A DNA stretch of 64,000 nucleotides, taken from contig NZ_JSWG01000009.1 of NCBI RefSeq assembly GCF_000797465.1, positions 372,001 through 436,000 on the forward strand. The letters are read 5' to 3'. This stretch comes from Psychroserpens jangbogonensis (lineage in GTDB: Bacteria > Bacteroidota > Bacteroidia > Flavobacteriales > Flavobacteriaceae). The number at the start of each line of letters is the position of its first letter. Position 1 is the first letter of the stretch. The position numbers and the translations under genes were made by a program. Shown in pieces: positions 35,814-46,402 of this stretch. The notes beneath the pieces were generated by a model. The model was not told the DNA's origin, ran no database searches, and saw nothing but the letters and a program-made list of their open reading frames with translations.

Positions 35814-35980
35814 TTTAATTAATAATATTTCGACCATACTTCAGGAGTTAATAGTTGAGTTTGAAGCTGTAGGAAAATTATAAACCACTGTAATGCAATG
35901 AAATAACATTTCAAGAGTTAAGAATATGTTGATAAAATTTAGTACATTAGGCTTGATTCTAACCAACTCAATCAACTAAA

Positions 35981-36148
35981 ATGCAAACTAAAAACAAAAA
36001 CTTTCAGTTTTTAAAGGCTTTAGATTGTACTACAGTTTTACTATTAGTACTGTTTGTAGCCTTATTCATTAAAACGATTATGGCTGTAATTAATTCGCTT
36101 CAATCTGAGATGTATACTAACTACGTCGCAGGATTAAGTAGCTTTTAA
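35981..36148 (+). CDS. 55-residue single-pass membrane peptide (candidate small gene)
   Basis: In the 415-nt stretch between the HTH gene and atpC, an ATG at 35981 opens 55 codons ending at 36148. The peptide has a basic N-terminus (MQTKNKNFQFLK), a strongly hydrophobic helix of about 20 residues (VLLLVLFVALFIKTIMAV region) and a polar tail. A TACATTAG near-match to the -7 box lies about 30 nt upstream and a perfect terminator follows 28 nt after the stop, so it has a complete transcription unit. No family is recognised. The rest of this gap shows nothing else. Confidence 0.5.
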   Translation: MQTKNKNFQFLKALDCTTVLLLVLFVALFIKTIMAVINSLQSEMYTNYVAGLSSF

Positions 36149-36176
36149 CAGACTGCCTAAATCAGTATTATAAACA

Positions 36177-36206
36177 AAAAACGCCAAACATATGTTTGGC
36201 GTTTTT
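36177..36206. terminator. Bidirectional terminator between the small peptide gene and atpC
   Basis: A perfect 30-bp inverted repeat centred on CATATG with a ACGCCAAA/TTTGGCGT stem flanked by A and T runs. It can end both the plus-strand small gene and the minus-strand atpD-atpC transcript (atpC stop at 36229). Confidence 0.92.
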
Positions 36207-36228
36207 AATATTTGTAAATAAAGTAAAC

Positions 36229-36504
36229 TTAATCTGCGAGAACGATTACTTTATTGTCTTTCATTTCAATAGTTCCAGAAGTAATAGGTAACCAAAATCC
36301 TTTATCCGTTTTGTTGAATTTAGCTTCAACCTCTTCTTCTAAAGTAATGTTTCCATTAATCTTTACATTGCCTTCTTTTAAAAGCGATACAACAGGTGCG
36401 TGATTATTAAGCATTTCAAACTCACCAGATACACCAGGAACAGCAACACTTGTTACTTCTCCGCTAAACAATGTAGCTTCTGGTGATACAATTTCTAAAT
36501 ACAT
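36229..36504 (-). CDS. atpC: ATP synthase F1 epsilon subunit, short form
   Basis: The 91-residue protein is the beta-sandwich N-domain of epsilon (MYLEIVSPEATLFSGEV, SGEFEMLNNHAPVVSLLKEG), which couples the rotor to the c-ring. The C-terminal helical hairpin found in E. coli epsilon (about 138 residues), which inhibits ATP hydrolysis and binds ATP in some species, is absent. Bacteroidota often have this short form. It is 19 nt downstream of atpD, and the rest of the ATP synthase operon is not in this window. Confidence 0.94.
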   Translation of the reverse strand: MYLEIVSPEATLFSGEVTSVAVPGVSGEFEMLNNHAPVVSLLKEGNVKINGNITLEEEVEAKFNKTDKGFWLPITSGTIEMKDNKVIVLAD

Positions 36505-36523
36505 AATTTAGGTTGTTTTTATA

Positions 36524-38035
<1,512 letters not shown>

Positions 38036-38114
38036 TTATGTGTTTAATGTTTAGATATTTCAATACTGAAAAATAGACTTCATATAATATAACAAAGCAC
38101 TACTTTTTCGCGCT

Positions 38115-38122
38115 GCAAAGAT
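38115..38122 (-). promoter_or_regulatory. atpD-atpC -7 box (TATCTTTG)
   Basis: Exact TAnnTTTG on the minus strand, 82 nt before the atpD ATG. Confidence 0.55.
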
Positions 38123-38172
38123 ATATTTTTTAATTGAAAAATAAAGGCATTTTTTTTGCTTTTTTCTGTATA

Positions 38173-38203
38173 AAAAAACACCTTCAATTTGAAGGTGTTT
38201 TTT
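38173..38203. terminator. Terminator after the SGNH-hydrolase gene
   Basis: AAACACCTTC (38176-38185) pairs with GAAGGTGTTT (38191-38200) over AATTT, with A and T runs outside. It lies just downstream of the minus-strand gene ending at 38224. Confidence 0.88.
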
Positions 38204-38223
38204 AAGTCGTATTTTATGATATT

Positions 38224-39873
38224 TTATTGTAGGCTAGGAGAGTAGTTTGTTGGTAAATCATCAGCAACAGGAGTTGTTCCCGATGCTATAAAATTTGAAC
38301 CAAAAGCTTCATCAATTGCTACTAAGAATTCTGTAGCCATTAAGCCATATCCTCTAGATGTTAGATGAATTCCATCTAAACTTACTAAACCACCAAAAAC
38401 TAAATCTGTTGTCATCAAATAATCATCATATGGATAACCAGACACAGAAGCTTGTTCTAAAACTGCTCTTAAATCTGCTACAGCAACATTTGGATTTGCG
38501 TCTGTTACAGCAAAGATTGTTGCGTTATAAGCTGAAGTTGCCATTGCAATAGCGTTTTGTTCTTGAGGCGTTAATACCCATTTATCTTCTAAAGGTAAAG
38601 TTATACCCTCAACTGAAAATTGACCTGCTACTTGAGGTCCTAATACTGGAGCTAAAGCTGCAGCATTTGCTTCATTTACTTTTCCAATAATAGAACTGCT
38701 AGGTAACACAAGTAAATCATTTGCATTTGCTTCTCTTGCTTGTCCATATGTCGCTCCTAAGAAACCAGCAACTAATGGTGCGGCTTCAGGAGGTAATCCA
38801 AATTGTCCAATAAATGCAGCGAATGCTGGATCTGGACCTAAAGTTCCTGCTATCACAGCAGATAAATCAGCTAAATCTTCGTCTATAATTACTACTTCAT
38901 TAGTTTCAGTTGTTGAAAACGTAATAATACGTGATGGATCTGCTACAGCAAATATTTGGTTTAGAGCGCCATATATTTGGTTTAGTGTAGGTATTTGCGC
39001 TACGAGACCTGCTCCAGTATCTGGATCATTTGGATCTAATGGATTATGAGGTACTGTTGTGAAATGAGATAAACTAGTGATATCTGGTACAGTTGTAACC
39101 ACACCTTTAGCACCATTTTGAGTTAATGCATCAACCATACTTGAAAATGCTTGGCCAAATACATTAGGATCAGTGATATCATTTCTTTCATAACTTGATG
39201 GATCAAAGTTTCCTGTTTGATCTACACCTGTTCCTCCAGAAGTAGCATAACCTAAGACGTCATTTCCACCAACTTCACTTAATGTGAAAAATGTTGGATT
39301 TTGCGCTAATGCATCACCTAAAACTGTTGATGTTCCTGAAGAAGCGATTCTCGTATAGAAGGGATTAAAAGCGGCATAACCTGGTGTTACTAGATGAAAA
39401 CTCTTCGCGCTAGGAATTCCAAAGTTATTGAAGTTACTGCCAATATTATTTCCAGCTTCCGTTGTAATAGGAGGCACTGGTGCCCCTTGACTTGTTAAAA
39501 ATGCATCTAATGGGACAGGTCCTGCTCCACCAAAAACAAGTCTATAATTACCAACTACATTACCACCTGCTAAAATTCCACCAGTATTATCTGCCATTAA
39601 CGGTTGAGTGAAAGTCCCTCCTCCACCAATTGCAAACTGTTCTGACAGTAATTGTGGGAATGAACGTTCTTGACCAGCAATAAATAAACCACCATCAGTA
39701 ACACCAGCAGTAAAAGACGCTCCAATTGCGACATAATTTGAAAAATCTGCTGAACCAACAGTTAAGGCTGGTAAGGTTTCTATGATTTCTTTGTTTACGA
39801 AATCGTCATCTTCACTACATGATGCGAAAGCAATCAGTACCGCTGAGAATAATATATATTTTATATGTTTCAT
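38224..39873 (-). CDS. SGNH/GDSL-hydrolase-like lipoprotein partnered with a TonB receptor
   Basis: A 549-residue lipoprotein: signal peptide with lipobox ASC (Cys19). The SGNH blocks are intact: nucleophile Ser53 in AIGASFTAGVTDG, the Asn oxyanion block SEVGGNDVLG, and the catalytic His block DGIHLTSRGYG near the C-terminus. About 300 residues of insertion separate blocks III and V, which is unusual for this fold. It should be an esterase or lipase on the outer membrane. It starts 22 nt after the TonB receptor stop, and the pair is typical of Bacteroidota outer-membrane lipid or ester uptake systems. Substrate is unknown. Confidence 0.85.
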   Translation of the reverse strand: MKHIKYILFSAVLIAFASCSEDDDFVNKEIIETLPALTVGSADFSNYVAIGASFTAGVTDGGLFIAGQERSFPQLLSEQFAIGGGGTFTQPLMADNTGGILAGGNVVGNYRLVFGGAGPVPLDAFLTSQGAPVPPITTEAGNNIGSNFNNFGIPSAKSFHLVTPGYAAFNPFYTRIASSGTSTVLGDALAQNPTFFTLSEVGGNDVLGYATSGGTGVDQTGNFDPSSYERNDITDPNVFGQAFSSMVDALTQNGAKGVVTTVPDITSLSHFTTVPHNPLDPNDPDTGAGLVAQIPTLNQIYGALNQIFAVADPSRIITFSTTETNEVVIIDEDLADLSAVIAGTLGPDPAFAAFIGQFGLPPEAAPLVAGFLGATYGQAREANANDLLVLPSSSIIGKVNEANAAALAPVLGPQVAGQFSVEGITLPLEDKWVLTPQEQNAIAMATSAYNATIFAVTDANPNVAVADLRAVLEQASVSGYPYDDYLMTTDLVFGGLVSLDGIHLTSRGYGLMATEFLVAIDEAFGSNFIASGTTPVADDLPTNYSPSLQ

Positions 39874-39895
39874 TTTGTTTTTTTTTTGATTCTTC

Positions 39896-42724
39896 TTATA
39901 AGTTATTTATTGTCCAAGACAAGTAGTATTGAGATCCAATAAGTCCAGTTCCTACAGCAGTAAAGTATTCTTCTCCTCCAAGATTAGCTGCACCAATTTT
40001 AAAAGTCGATTTTAAAGAAGGAACTCTATAATTGATTTGCGCATCAAATACGTGAAAAGAAGGCACTTGCCCTTGAGCAAAAGATGCTTCCCAGAAATAC
40101 GTATCACTCCATCTCCATGCTACGTTGAAGCCTAAATTATCTAATAGATTAACCTTACCAAAAGAGGCTTTAACTTTATGTTCTGGTGTATTAAAATTAG
40201 TTTGGAAATCTGGATTTCCTTCGGCATCAAAATCTAACTTTGCATAGGTATAATTAAGGCCTATATCAAAACCATTAAGAATTTTTGAACTAAGACCAAT
40301 AGCAGCTCCATAAGAATTCACATCAGCGTCAGTGTTAGTATATGCTCTAAAAGCTGTAGCATCTCCACTTCCTAAAGCTGCAAGAGCTAGAGGTGTACTT
40401 GTACCTGGAAGTATTTGTTGAAATTCTACATCTCCATAAAAAGGTGTAACAACATCTACAGTAGTTATAAAATCTTTGTATTGATTATAGTATGCACTAA
40501 AATCTACAATAAGTTTATTTTTTATTTTACCTCTGTATCCAACTTCAACTGAAGAAACCTGTTCTGGTTTTACTTTACTAGGACTCGCTATTTCTAAATC
40601 ACCTGGATTAAAAGATTGTCCGAAAGTAGTTACTGAACTTGCTGTAAATGAATTAGCATAAGCGTTTTCTGCGCTAAACAAAACAGTTGAACCACCTAAA
40701 ACAGATTGACCTGTTGAGCTTAAATCATAAGGTCTAACCTCTCTTCCTGGGTTATCGGGAGCACTACCAACAAGGATAATTCTTCCGGCATCTAAACCAA
40801 TGTAAAGTGATTGTGTGTCTGGGTTTCTAAATCCTGTTTGGAAAGAAGCTCTAATGTTATGATTTTCATCTTCGCCAATATTATATCCAACTGAAACTCT
40901 TGGAGATATAAAACCATCAAAGAATTCAGATTTATCATAACGCATAGATGCTGTTAATTTTAAACGATCTTCTTCTAAGAATTTTTTCTGTATTTGTGTG
41001 TAAACACCAAATTCTGAATAATCAATAGGACCATCTTTATCAGTATATATAGATCCAAAAGAATTTAATTGGTATTGTCTGTAAGAACCACCAACTTGAA
41101 TTTCTGCCCAATCAACCATGTGACTAAAATTATAATTAGCATCACCATGATAAAATTTTGATTCATCTTTAAATTGACTACCAGTTAATACACTAGGATC
41201 ATTAGTCACCTTATCAAAAGCAGCTTCAAATTCTGGAGTTCCTGGTAAAAAACGACCTGTGTCTGCTGCTTGTCTTGCTACAGCATGTGCTTGGGTCGCA
41301 TTTAATCCACCTATGGTAGCATTAGTGAAACCATTTACGTATGTTCCAAACCAAACTTCATCAGATTTCCATTGTCTGTTGATATTTACACCAGTAAATA
41401 CCATATCGTAAGAATCTCCAGCATTATCAGAATTAACATAACCTCTTACGAAGAAGTTATCATTTTTAATTTCAATTTTATGTTGCTGTAAAAAGAAGTT
41501 TTTAATAGTATATCTGTTTGATCCTTGGTAAATGGTAGAACCAGAACCAACTTTACCTACATACTGAATTTCGAAGTCATTAGCCCAAGGTCTAAAATAT
41601 AAACCCCAATCTGCTTTAATGCTTTCTGCATTATAGTCAGTTAAATCTTGTTCTCTATATCCAGTTCTACTTACATTTACAGAAGGGATTAATGGAACAA
41701 TATCTACACCATTTGTAATTCCTGTATCTACTAATATTTGTGCAACACCTTTTATATTAGTTGAAACTAAATCACCATAGACGTTTACACCATCATAATT
41801 AATGTCGTTTTCTCTAGTACTTGTTCCATCTACAAAATTTTTGTTGTCTTTACCACTAGCATTGTTTGCATACCAATCGGTACCTTTTAAATATGAGAAA
41901 TTCACTTTAGCTGCAAAGTGCTCACTAAATTTGAATGCACCTCTTATTCCAAAATCCGTATAGTCATTGTCACCTGCTGCGTCTTGAGATGTAATTCCTT
42001 GTTTTATATAACCACTTAAACCTTGGTGGTCAAAAGGGTTTTTACTTCGCATGAATAAAATACCATTAAAAGCATTTGCTCCGTATAGTGCAGATGATGC
42101 TCCAGGCAATAATTCAACACTAAGAACATCTGTCTCAATCATTCCTAATAAGTTTCCTAATGGGAAATTTAATGCAGGAGCTGAGTTGTCCATACCGTCA
42201 ACTAATTGCATGAAACGTGTGTTTGCAAAAGTTGCAAAACCTCTAGTGTTTATAGATTTAAAAGTTAAACTATTGGTATTAATGTCTACCCCTTTGAGGT
42301 TTTCAAGGCCATCATAAAAATCTGCAGATGCAGTGTTTTTGATTTCCTTTAATCCAAATCGTTCAATAGTAACTGGAGATTCAAAAACTCGCTCTGGAGT
42401 TCTAGAAGCTGAAATAACCACCTCATCTAAGGACGTACCTTCACTTAAGATCACATCAATCGTTTGAGGGTTAGTGGTAATCTCTTGATCAACAGTTTCA
42501 AAACCTACACTACTTATTTGTATTGTAAATGGTGGGTCTTGGGAAACTGTTAAGGTGTAATTACCATCATAATCTGAAATTGTACCTGTAGTGGTTCCAA
42601 TTACAATAATATTGGCTCCTGGTAAGGGTTGGCCATTATTATCAGTGATTTTACCTTTTACTGTTGTTTGCGCAAAAGTTAGTGCACAACAAAACAACAT
42701 AATAGTTTTAAAAAGTGTCTTCAT
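39896..42724 (-). CDS. TonB-dependent receptor with carboxypeptidase-regulatory domain
   Basis: A 942-residue outer-membrane receptor with a signal peptide ending LTFAQ. It has a carboxypeptidase-regulatory-like domain at residues about 21-100 (KGKITDNNGQPLPGANI), a plug domain (EVVISASRTPERVFESPVTIE, then INTRGFATFANTRFMQLVDG), and a barrel ending YYLSWTINNL. It is not a SusC: it lacks the SusD partner and the SusC-specific plug sequence. The downstream SGNH lipoprotein suggests a receptor for an ester or lipid that the lipoprotein processes. A 12-bp palindrome lies upstream at 42800-42811. Confidence 0.92.
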   Translation of the reverse strand: MKTLFKTIMLFCCALTFAQTTVKGKITDNNGQPLPGANIIVIGTTTGTISDYDGNYTLTVSQDPPFTIQISSVGFETVDQEITTNPQTIDVILSEGTSLDEVVISASRTPERVFESPVTIERFGLKEIKNTASADFYDGLENLKGVDINTNSLTFKSINTRGFATFANTRFMQLVDGMDNSAPALNFPLGNLLGMIETDVLSVELLPGASSALYGANAFNGILFMRSKNPFDHQGLSGYIKQGITSQDAAGDNDYTDFGIRGAFKFSEHFAAKVNFSYLKGTDWYANNASGKDNKNFVDGTSTRENDINYDGVNVYGDLVSTNIKGVAQILVDTGITNGVDIVPLIPSVNVSRTGYREQDLTDYNAESIKADWGLYFRPWANDFEIQYVGKVGSGSTIYQGSNRYTIKNFFLQQHKIEIKNDNFFVRGYVNSDNAGDSYDMVFTGVNINRQWKSDEVWFGTYVNGFTNATIGGLNATQAHAVARQAADTGRFLPGTPEFEAAFDKVTNDPSVLTGSQFKDESKFYHGDANYNFSHMVDWAEIQVGGSYRQYQLNSFGSIYTDKDGPIDYSEFGVYTQIQKKFLEEDRLKLTASMRYDKSEFFDGFISPRVSVGYNIGEDENHNIRASFQTGFRNPDTQSLYIGLDAGRIILVGSAPDNPGREVRPYDLSSTGQSVLGGSTVLFSAENAYANSFTASSVTTFGQSFNPGDLEIASPSKVKPEQVSSVEVGYRGKIKNKLIVDFSAYYNQYKDFITTVDVVTPFYGDVEFQQILPGTSTPLALAALGSGDATAFRAYTNTDADVNSYGAAIGLSSKILNGFDIGLNYTYAKLDFDAEGNPDFQTNFNTPEHKVKASFGKVNLLDNLGFNVAWRWSDTYFWEASFAQGQVPSFHVFDAQINYRVPSLKSTFKIGAANLGGEEYFTAVGTGLIGSQYYLSWTINNL

Positions 42725-42887
42725 TTTAGGGAATTAGTTAAATTTATTATAGCAATATAAATAATTATATGCGAATGCAGTGAATATTTCTCAAAAAAGT
42801 ATGCATGCATAATAGTTTTTAGCAAAAAGCATATATGATTTTTGTTAAATTCCTAAAATGACAATGTTTTTGTCTGTTTACTAATGG

Positions 42888-44735
42888 CTATTCTACCGTT
42901 ACTGCTTTGGCAAGGTTTCTAGGCTGATCAACATTTTTTTCTAACATTAAAGCAATGTGGTATGATAACAGCTGCAATGGAATTGTTGTTAACAGAGGTG
43001 TTAACGATTCTATTGTCTCAGGAACTTCAATAACATGATCTGCTAATGCCCTTACTTGTTCATCACCTTCAGTAACAATTCCAATAATTTTACCTTTACG
43101 GGATTTGATTTCTTGAATGTTACTTACAACTTTTTCGTAATGTCCTTTTTTTGTTGCTATTACAACAATTGGCATGTTTTCATCTATTAAGGCAATAGGT
43201 CCATGTTTCATTTCTGCAGCTGGATAACCTTCTGCATGGATATAAGATATCTCTTTAAGTTTTAAAGCCCCTTCAAGTGCAACTGGGAAATTATATCCTC
43301 TTCCTAAGTATAAAAAGTTTTTTGAATTTTTATAAATATCTGCAATAGTCTTAACATATGCATCTGACTCAAGAGCTTTTTTAACTTTTTCTGGAATAAG
43401 CTCTAATTCAATCATATGATGTCTAAACTCTGAACTAGAAATTGTTCCTTTAGCTCTAGCAAGACGAAGTGCAATTAAAGTTAAAACAGTTATTTGTGTA
43501 GTAAATGCTTTTGTAGAAGCTACTCCAATTTCTGGACCAGCATGTGTATAAGCTCCTGCATCTGTTTCTCTTGCAATAGATGAACCAACTACATTACATA
43601 CTCCAAAGACAAAAGCGCCTCTAGATTTCGCTAATTTAATTGCTGCCAATGTATCTGCAGTTTCTCCTGATTGAGAAATGGCGATCACGACATCTTTATC
43701 AGTAATAACTGGATTTCTATATCTAAACTCTGAAGCATATTCAACTTCTACAGGGATTCTAGCTAAATCTTCAAAAATATATTCTGAAACTAAACCAGCG
43801 TGCCAAGACGTTCCACATGCTATAACAATAATTCTGTTGGCATTTAGGAAGGTTTTCATATTGTCTTCAATACCAGACATTTTTATGATGCCTTCATTTG
43901 GTAACATACGACCTCTAAAAGTGTCTCTAATTGCACTTGGTTGTTCGAAAATTTCCTTAAGCATAAAGTGATCATAGCCACCTTTTTCAATTTGTTCTAG
44001 ATTAAGCTGAAGCTCTTGAACGTAAGGATCTACTAACGAGTCATCTTTAATCTTTCTAACTTTTACACCTTTGTCTCGTCGAATAACAGCCATCTCTTCA
44101 TCTTCAAGATAAATAGCATTTTTTGTATACTCAATAAAAGGGGAAGCATCACTAGCTATGAAAAATTCGTCATCTCCAATTCCGATAGCTAAAGGACTAC
44201 CAAGTCTTGCAACTACAATTTCGTTAGGTTTATTTTTGTCAAAAACGGCAATAGCATAAGCTCCAATAACTTGATTTAAAGCAATCTGAACAGCTTTTCC
44301 TAGTTTTATGTTTTCGTTTTTCTTGACATCTTCAATAAGATTGACTAAAACCTCAGTATCTGTATCAGATTTGAAGACATAACCTCTTTTTATTAATTCT
44401 TTTTTTAAAGATTCATAATTTTCTATAATACCATTATGAATTATAACAAGATTACCTGAATTAGAATAATGTGGATGTGAGTTAACATCATTTGGAACAC
44501 CATGAGTTGCCCAGCGTGTGTGACCAATACCTAAGGTTGCACTAGTAGGAATTTCTTTTCCAACTTTTTCCTCAAGGTCAGCAACTTTGCCTTTGGTTTT
44601 TGATAATTTAATATCATTTCCATCAAATAGAGCAATTCCTGCACTATCATAACCTCTATATTCTAATCGTTTAAGACCTTTAAGAATAATAGGGTAAGCT
44701 TCACGATGACCAATGTATCCAACAATTCCGCACAT
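42888..44735 (-). CDS. glmS: Glutamine--fructose-6-phosphate aminotransferase (isomerizing)
   Basis: GlmS makes glucosamine-6-phosphate from fructose-6-phosphate and glutamine, the first step to UDP-GlcNAc. The 615-residue protein has the N-terminal nucleophile Cys2 (MCGIVGYIG), the glutaminase residues in GIGHTRWATHG and HNGIIENY, and two SIS domains with ISQSGETADTLAA and CNVVGSSIARETD. It ends NLAKAVTVE, the canonical C-terminus. It starts 8 nt after the DUF4270 gene stop, so it is the third gene of a minus-strand operon. No glmS riboswitch-like structure would fit in the 8-nt gap. Confidence 0.98.
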   Translation of the reverse strand: MCGIVGYIGHREAYPIILKGLKRLEYRGYDSAGIALFDGNDIKLSKTKGKVADLEEKVGKEIPTSATLGIGHTRWATHGVPNDVNSHPHYSNSGNLVIIHNGIIENYESLKKELIKRGYVFKSDTDTEVLVNLIEDVKKNENIKLGKAVQIALNQVIGAYAIAVFDKNKPNEIVVARLGSPLAIGIGDDEFFIASDASPFIEYTKNAIYLEDEEMAVIRRDKGVKVRKIKDDSLVDPYVQELQLNLEQIEKGGYDHFMLKEIFEQPSAIRDTFRGRMLPNEGIIKMSGIEDNMKTFLNANRIIVIACGTSWHAGLVSEYIFEDLARIPVEVEYASEFRYRNPVITDKDVVIAISQSGETADTLAAIKLAKSRGAFVFGVCNVVGSSIARETDAGAYTHAGPEIGVASTKAFTTQITVLTLIALRLARAKGTISSSEFRHHMIELELIPEKVKKALESDAYVKTIADIYKNSKNFLYLGRGYNFPVALEGALKLKEISYIHAEGYPAAEMKHGPIALIDENMPIVVIATKKGHYEKVVSNIQEIKSRKGKIIGIVTEGDEQVRALADHVIEVPETIESLTPLLTTIPLQLLSYHIALMLEKNVDQPRNLAKAVTVE

Positions 44736-44743
44736 AGTAATTT

Positions 44744-46390
44744 CTAATTATTTGGTTCTGTATAAAAGATTTCCAAATATAATTTTTTTTCTGGGTCCAT
44801 AGTGTTATTTCCGATAAGAACTGTTCCTCTTTGTGTTACAATTGAACTTACAGGCACGTTATCGATGGAATCATCAGTGTTTAAAACATCATAATCTTGA
44901 GAATTACTTTCAACGTTAACATTCCCTGAGACCGCTAAGCCTAGGCTAACATTTGTTGAATCTCTTATTAATAAATTATTAATATGTTCAGTAATTCTAA
45001 TCTTGTATCTAACGCCATTTCCGTCTTCACCATCCTCACGTTCTAGTCGACCTAAATGACCAGTTCTTGAATTAACAGGCGTTATTGTACTTGCTGTATC
45101 AAAAAAGTAATCAATTAAAGGTGTATTGTTATCCATGTTGTACAAATAGATACGTTCTGGTTCAATAACATTGTTAACACTAGATTGGTCAACATAAAAA
45201 ATGAGATGCGCTTCATTTATTAGTTTTTTACTTTTAATGAATTTTCCATCTTCGTCTATTTCAACGAACTCATTCTTAAAAGTTTCAAAGCTATTAAATA
45301 GAATGTCATCATCTGTATTCTCGCCATCAAACAACTTTATAGTAGCTATAGAGCCTTCTCCTCCTTTTAGGTATAACAATTCATCACCTTGAATTTCGTC
45401 ACCAACAGGATACACATGGTCATTTGATAAAAAGTTTGCTCGGTTTCCAGTAAAACTTAAAACAAAAGTTGTTTGAATAGGATCTGAATCAGAAAGTGAG
45501 TTATCTCTTGTGTAGTATAATGTTACGTTTGCATTAGAGTTTGCAAAGTTTAATAGAGACATAGTCCCAGTTCCAGCTACATTAGCTTCAGATTTGAAAT
45601 ATAAACCTCTAAAATAATCGTTAAAGTTGTTGGTATTGCTTAGTTCTGGCTGATCTTCTTTGTCGATAATCTTTTCTTGCCAGTAATCAATTTCATCTTG
45701 ATCTGTTGGGTCGTCAGCATTGAACGAAATACGTAAGGCAGGAACAGAACGTCCTGTAATCTCCTGATCTGAATTTTTTAATTGTATTTGTTTTGCACTT
45801 GGAATAAATACAGGAATTTCATGAATCAATGTACCCTCAAGTTGTGAATCACTAATAGGACTTGTACCTGTGGATTGGTCTGAATAATAAACTTGAGAAT
45901 CGTTAATACTTGAAGTTGGATCAAAATCTCTTAAAAAATAATTGCTTTCATAAATAGAAAGTTTCATTTCAGCAGATCCAAAAACTGAATCTAATTCATA
46001 AATAGTTTCTCCATCACTATTAACTTCAATAGCCCTACTAAAGTATGGTATGCTTATAACCACTGAATCTAAAATAACGCCATCACCAAAGTCTGGGTCT
46101 AATAGAGAAGACCTTAATTGAGTTACAATATTACCAGTTGTTTGTCCGTAAATATCATCATTATAAACGCCCAACATATTAACTGGTAATAAGCTAGTTT
46201 GAACTGGAGGCAAAGCTTTTGTGAAAGCAATAACATCAAATTCTCTTGAAAAAGTATCAAAATTTGTTGCATTATCATCATTTATAATATCAGATTCTAT
46301 AGTTGCAAAATCTTTATCACAAGCAATAAAAAAGCTTGTTGTTATTGCAAGAATCATTAAGTTTCTTAGGGCAATTTTCTTATTTTTCAT
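44744..46390 (-). CDS. DUF4270 lipoprotein
   Basis: A 548-residue lipoprotein (lipobox IAC, Cys24) of the DUF4270 family. It shows the family's N-terminal block VITFTKALPPVQTS-like (here VIAFTKALPPVQTS) and LGVYNDDIYGQTTGNIVTQL, and a mid-region with YFRGLYFKSE. DUF4270 proteins are outer-membrane-associated and common in Flavobacteriia; function is unknown. It lies between the GT5-like gene and glmS, with 12 and 8 nt gaps. This order recurs in the group and suggests a link to polysaccharide or envelope formation. Confidence 0.85.
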   Translation of the reverse strand: MKNKKIALRNLMILAITTSFFIACDKDFATIESDIINDDNATNFDTFSREFDVIAFTKALPPVQTSLLPVNMLGVYNDDIYGQTTGNIVTQLRSSLLDPDFGDGVILDSVVISIPYFSRAIEVNSDGETIYELDSVFGSAEMKLSIYESNYFLRDFDPTSSINDSQVYYSDQSTGTSPISDSQLEGTLIHEIPVFIPSAKQIQLKNSDQEITGRSVPALRISFNADDPTDQDEIDYWQEKIIDKEDQPELSNTNNFNDYFRGLYFKSEANVAGTGTMSLLNFANSNANVTLYYTRDNSLSDSDPIQTTFVLSFTGNRANFLSNDHVYPVGDEIQGDELLYLKGGEGSIATIKLFDGENTDDDILFNSFETFKNEFVEIDEDGKFIKSKKLINEAHLIFYVDQSSVNNVIEPERIYLYNMDNNTPLIDYFFDTASTITPVNSRTGHLGRLEREDGEDGNGVRYKIRITEHINNLLIRDSTNVSLGLAVSGNVNVESNSQDYDVLNTDDSIDNVPVSSIVTQRGTVLIGNNTMDPEKKLYLEIFYTEPNN

Positions 46391-46402
46391 GTATGCTTTT
46401 AA

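Noticed and set aside
35814-36228. Possible RNA gene or attachment site in the 415-nt gap
   Set aside because: No tRNA-like cloverleaf, direct repeat or integrase gene is present. The content is explained by the small peptide frame and a terminator.
44736-44743. glmS-type ribozyme/riboswitch before glmS
   Set aside because: Only 8 nt separate the DUF4270 stop from the glmS ATG, too short for the ribozyme, which is also not typical for Bacteroidota.
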